Source: an uncultured Oscillospiraceae bacterium (GTDB taxonomy: Bacteria; Bacillota_A; Clostridia; Oscillospirales; Oscillospiraceae). Taken from it: DNA of 5,533 nt. The notes beneath the pieces are model-generated. The model did no database searches. It had not been told where the DNA came from and worked only from the letters and a program-made list of their open reading frames with translations. Numbering within the stretch: the stretch's first letter is position 1; every line of letters begins with the position of its first letter. Of this stretch, positions 4,597 through 5,533 are shown piece by piece. The stretch lies in assembly GCA_900769845.1 (NCBI GenBank), contig CAAGIF010000256.1, positions 1-5,533 on the forward strand, written 5' to 3'. A program made the translations under genes and the position numbers.

Positions 4597-5533
4597 TCAC
4601 TTTTGATTCAACAGCCATTGCATGGCATATTCCAGTTCGTAGTCCCGCTCATTCTCTGAATAAATGACCGAGATCGCCGCTTCATCCACCGGAATCTCCA
4701 CTTCCAGGGGGATTCTTGTTTCTCTGCTGGCATCCGTGTCGATGGTCGGGTTATTGTCTTTATCCATATCAAGCTGCACGGGATAGAAAATCGAAAAATT
4801 ACCGTCTGCCAAAAAACTGCATCCGCCTGTCGTCTGGCCGGATCCAGAGGAGGGTGTCATACCCATCAGGGTTACATTTGAAAACGAGGACAGCAAATCC
4901 GCCATAATGTCACCCGAACTCACCGTGTTCTGATTGACAAGCACAACCACGGGCAGATCCTTCCACTTGCCGTTCTGAGGAACCACCAAAGGCTCGTTTT
5001 TGTGAATTTGTCCATTATCGTCCTTTGTGCAGTATCCCCAGCTATAAATGAACGTCTCCTCCGTAAACAGGGAAGCGACGGCTGCAGATACCTGTGTAAG
5101 CCCTCCGGTATTATTGCGGATATCAATAATCAGGTGCGTCATGCCCTTTGACTGCAGTTCCTTCAGAATCTTGTCCACCTTATTGGTAATAAAAGGCGCT
5201 TTACCCGTAAATACAGAATAAATTACCTTAAGAGAAGACAGGTCTTCGCTGTGTATGCGCAGGTAACCGCAAGAATCGGAAATCATTTTATAGGAGAAAT
5301 TTTCGTCCTTTTCAACCACGTGGCAGAACCTGTTGGAAGCTTCCATACATCGGGTCATGTAGTTGCCAATTCGATTCAGTGTCACAGTTTTCTGCTCTCC
5401 GTTATCAGCAATAAACGTCACCGAAACAGAAACCCCGCCCATTCCCGCGAGCAGTATCGTCCTTTGAGGTTCTTCATTTTCTTGAACAGGAGGTCTTAGA
5501 GGAATCGCAAGGGAGCATTTCGCTTCATCTACA
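4597..5533 (-). CDS. S41-family (C-terminal processing protease-like) protein, N-terminus beyond the window
   Basis: The frame is open from the right edge to a TGA at 4597-4599, giving about 311 visible residues. I treat the gene as truncated by the edge: the ATG at 5442 has coding-like sequence before it, and the residues just after it (GGVSVSVTF, then GEQKTVTLNR) resemble the end of a PDZ-like domain. Counting from Met5442, the S41 core shows CGYLRIHSEDL (58-68), an amphipathic helix, then LIIDIRNNTGGL (104-115), VVVLVNQNTVSSGD (165-178) and LMGMTPSSGSGQTTGG (192-207). Ser175 aligns with the usual nucleophile, but the catalytic Lys expected 25 residues later is absent (Gly200; no Lys until 228). 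It may use a tricorn/IRBP-style charge relay or be inactive. S41 enzymes cut extracytoplasmic proteins near their C-termini; a signal sequence cannot be seen here. Fold assignment is firm, activity is not. Confidence 0.85.
   Translation of the reverse strand, partial: VDEAKCSLAIPLRPPVQENEEPQRTILLAGMGGVSVSVTFIADNGEQKTVTLNRIGNYMTRCMEASNRFCHVVEKDENFSYKMISDSCGYLRIHSEDLSSLKVIYSVFTGKAPFITNKVDKILKELQSKGMTHLIIDIRNNTGGLTQVSAAVASLFTEETFIYSWGYCTKDDNGQIHKNEPLVVPQNGKWKDLPVVVLVNQNTVSSGDIMADLLSSFSNVTLMGMTPSSGSGQTTGGCSFLADGNFSIFYPVQLDMDKDNNPTIDTDASRETRIPLEVEIPVDEAAISVIYSENERDYELEYAMQWLLNQK

Noticed and set aside
4268..4606. 112-residue plus-strand reading frame
   Set aside because: It starts inside tRNA-Thr, reads through tRNA-Tyr and two terminators, and has no ribosome binding site. 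It is a read-through of RNA genes.
4166..4618. 150-residue minus-strand reading frame and a 94-residue one within it
   Set aside because: They run antisense through both tRNAs. Peptides such as GRRTRTPDLL and GEDGFEP are familiar by-products of translating the antisense strand of tRNA genes and are not proteins.
5440..5442. ATG at 5442 as the true start of the S41 gene
   Set aside because: The frame stays open to the window edge with coding-like sequence. The ATG falls inside what looks like a PDZ-like strand, and no clear ribosome binding site precedes it on the minus strand.

Overview
The window looks like a chromosomal segment of a Gram-positive anaerobe of the Clostridia. Oscillospiraceae/Ruminococcaceae-type gut bacteria are my best guess. 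The basis is the style of the isoleucyl-tRNA synthetase (two CxxC zinc modules), Clostridia-like tRNA-Thr and tRNA-Tyr genes with encoded CCA, and a half-size ABC exporter on its own. This is inference from sequence character, not a database match.

Layout, left to right. (1) Positions 1-2120 (+) hold the 3' three quarters of ileS; its N-terminal HIGH region lies off the left edge. (2) Positions 2127-2165 hold a strong hairpin with A- and T-runs on both sides. It can terminate both ileS and the convergent gene to its right. (3) Positions 2186-3907 (-) encode a complete ABC exporter half-transporter with every nucleotide-binding motif intact. (4) Positions 3908-4192 form an intergenic control region. 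Its left half carries a cluster of CAAC/GTTG inverted repeats upstream of the ABC gene. Its right half carries a near-ideal sigma-A promoter firing rightward. (5) Positions 4193-4379 (+) hold tRNA-Thr(UGU) and tRNA-Tyr(GUA), apparently one transcript, followed by a terminator at 4383-4409. (6) Positions 4410-4596 contain no credible gene but dense secondary structure: an inverted copy of the tRNA-Tyr 3' end, a three-helix element and a second bidirectional terminator. (7) Positions 4597-5533 (-) hold the C-terminal part of an S41-type peptidase-like protein that runs off the right edge.

The genes do not form one pathway. ileS and the tRNAs are translation housekeeping; the ABC exporter and the S41 protein look like accessory genes and are visibly more AT-rich than ileS. 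The stretch most worth a second look is 4359-4513. There the end of tRNA-Tyr is echoed once in inverted and once in direct orientation, and the repeats can form alternative, mutually exclusive folds.
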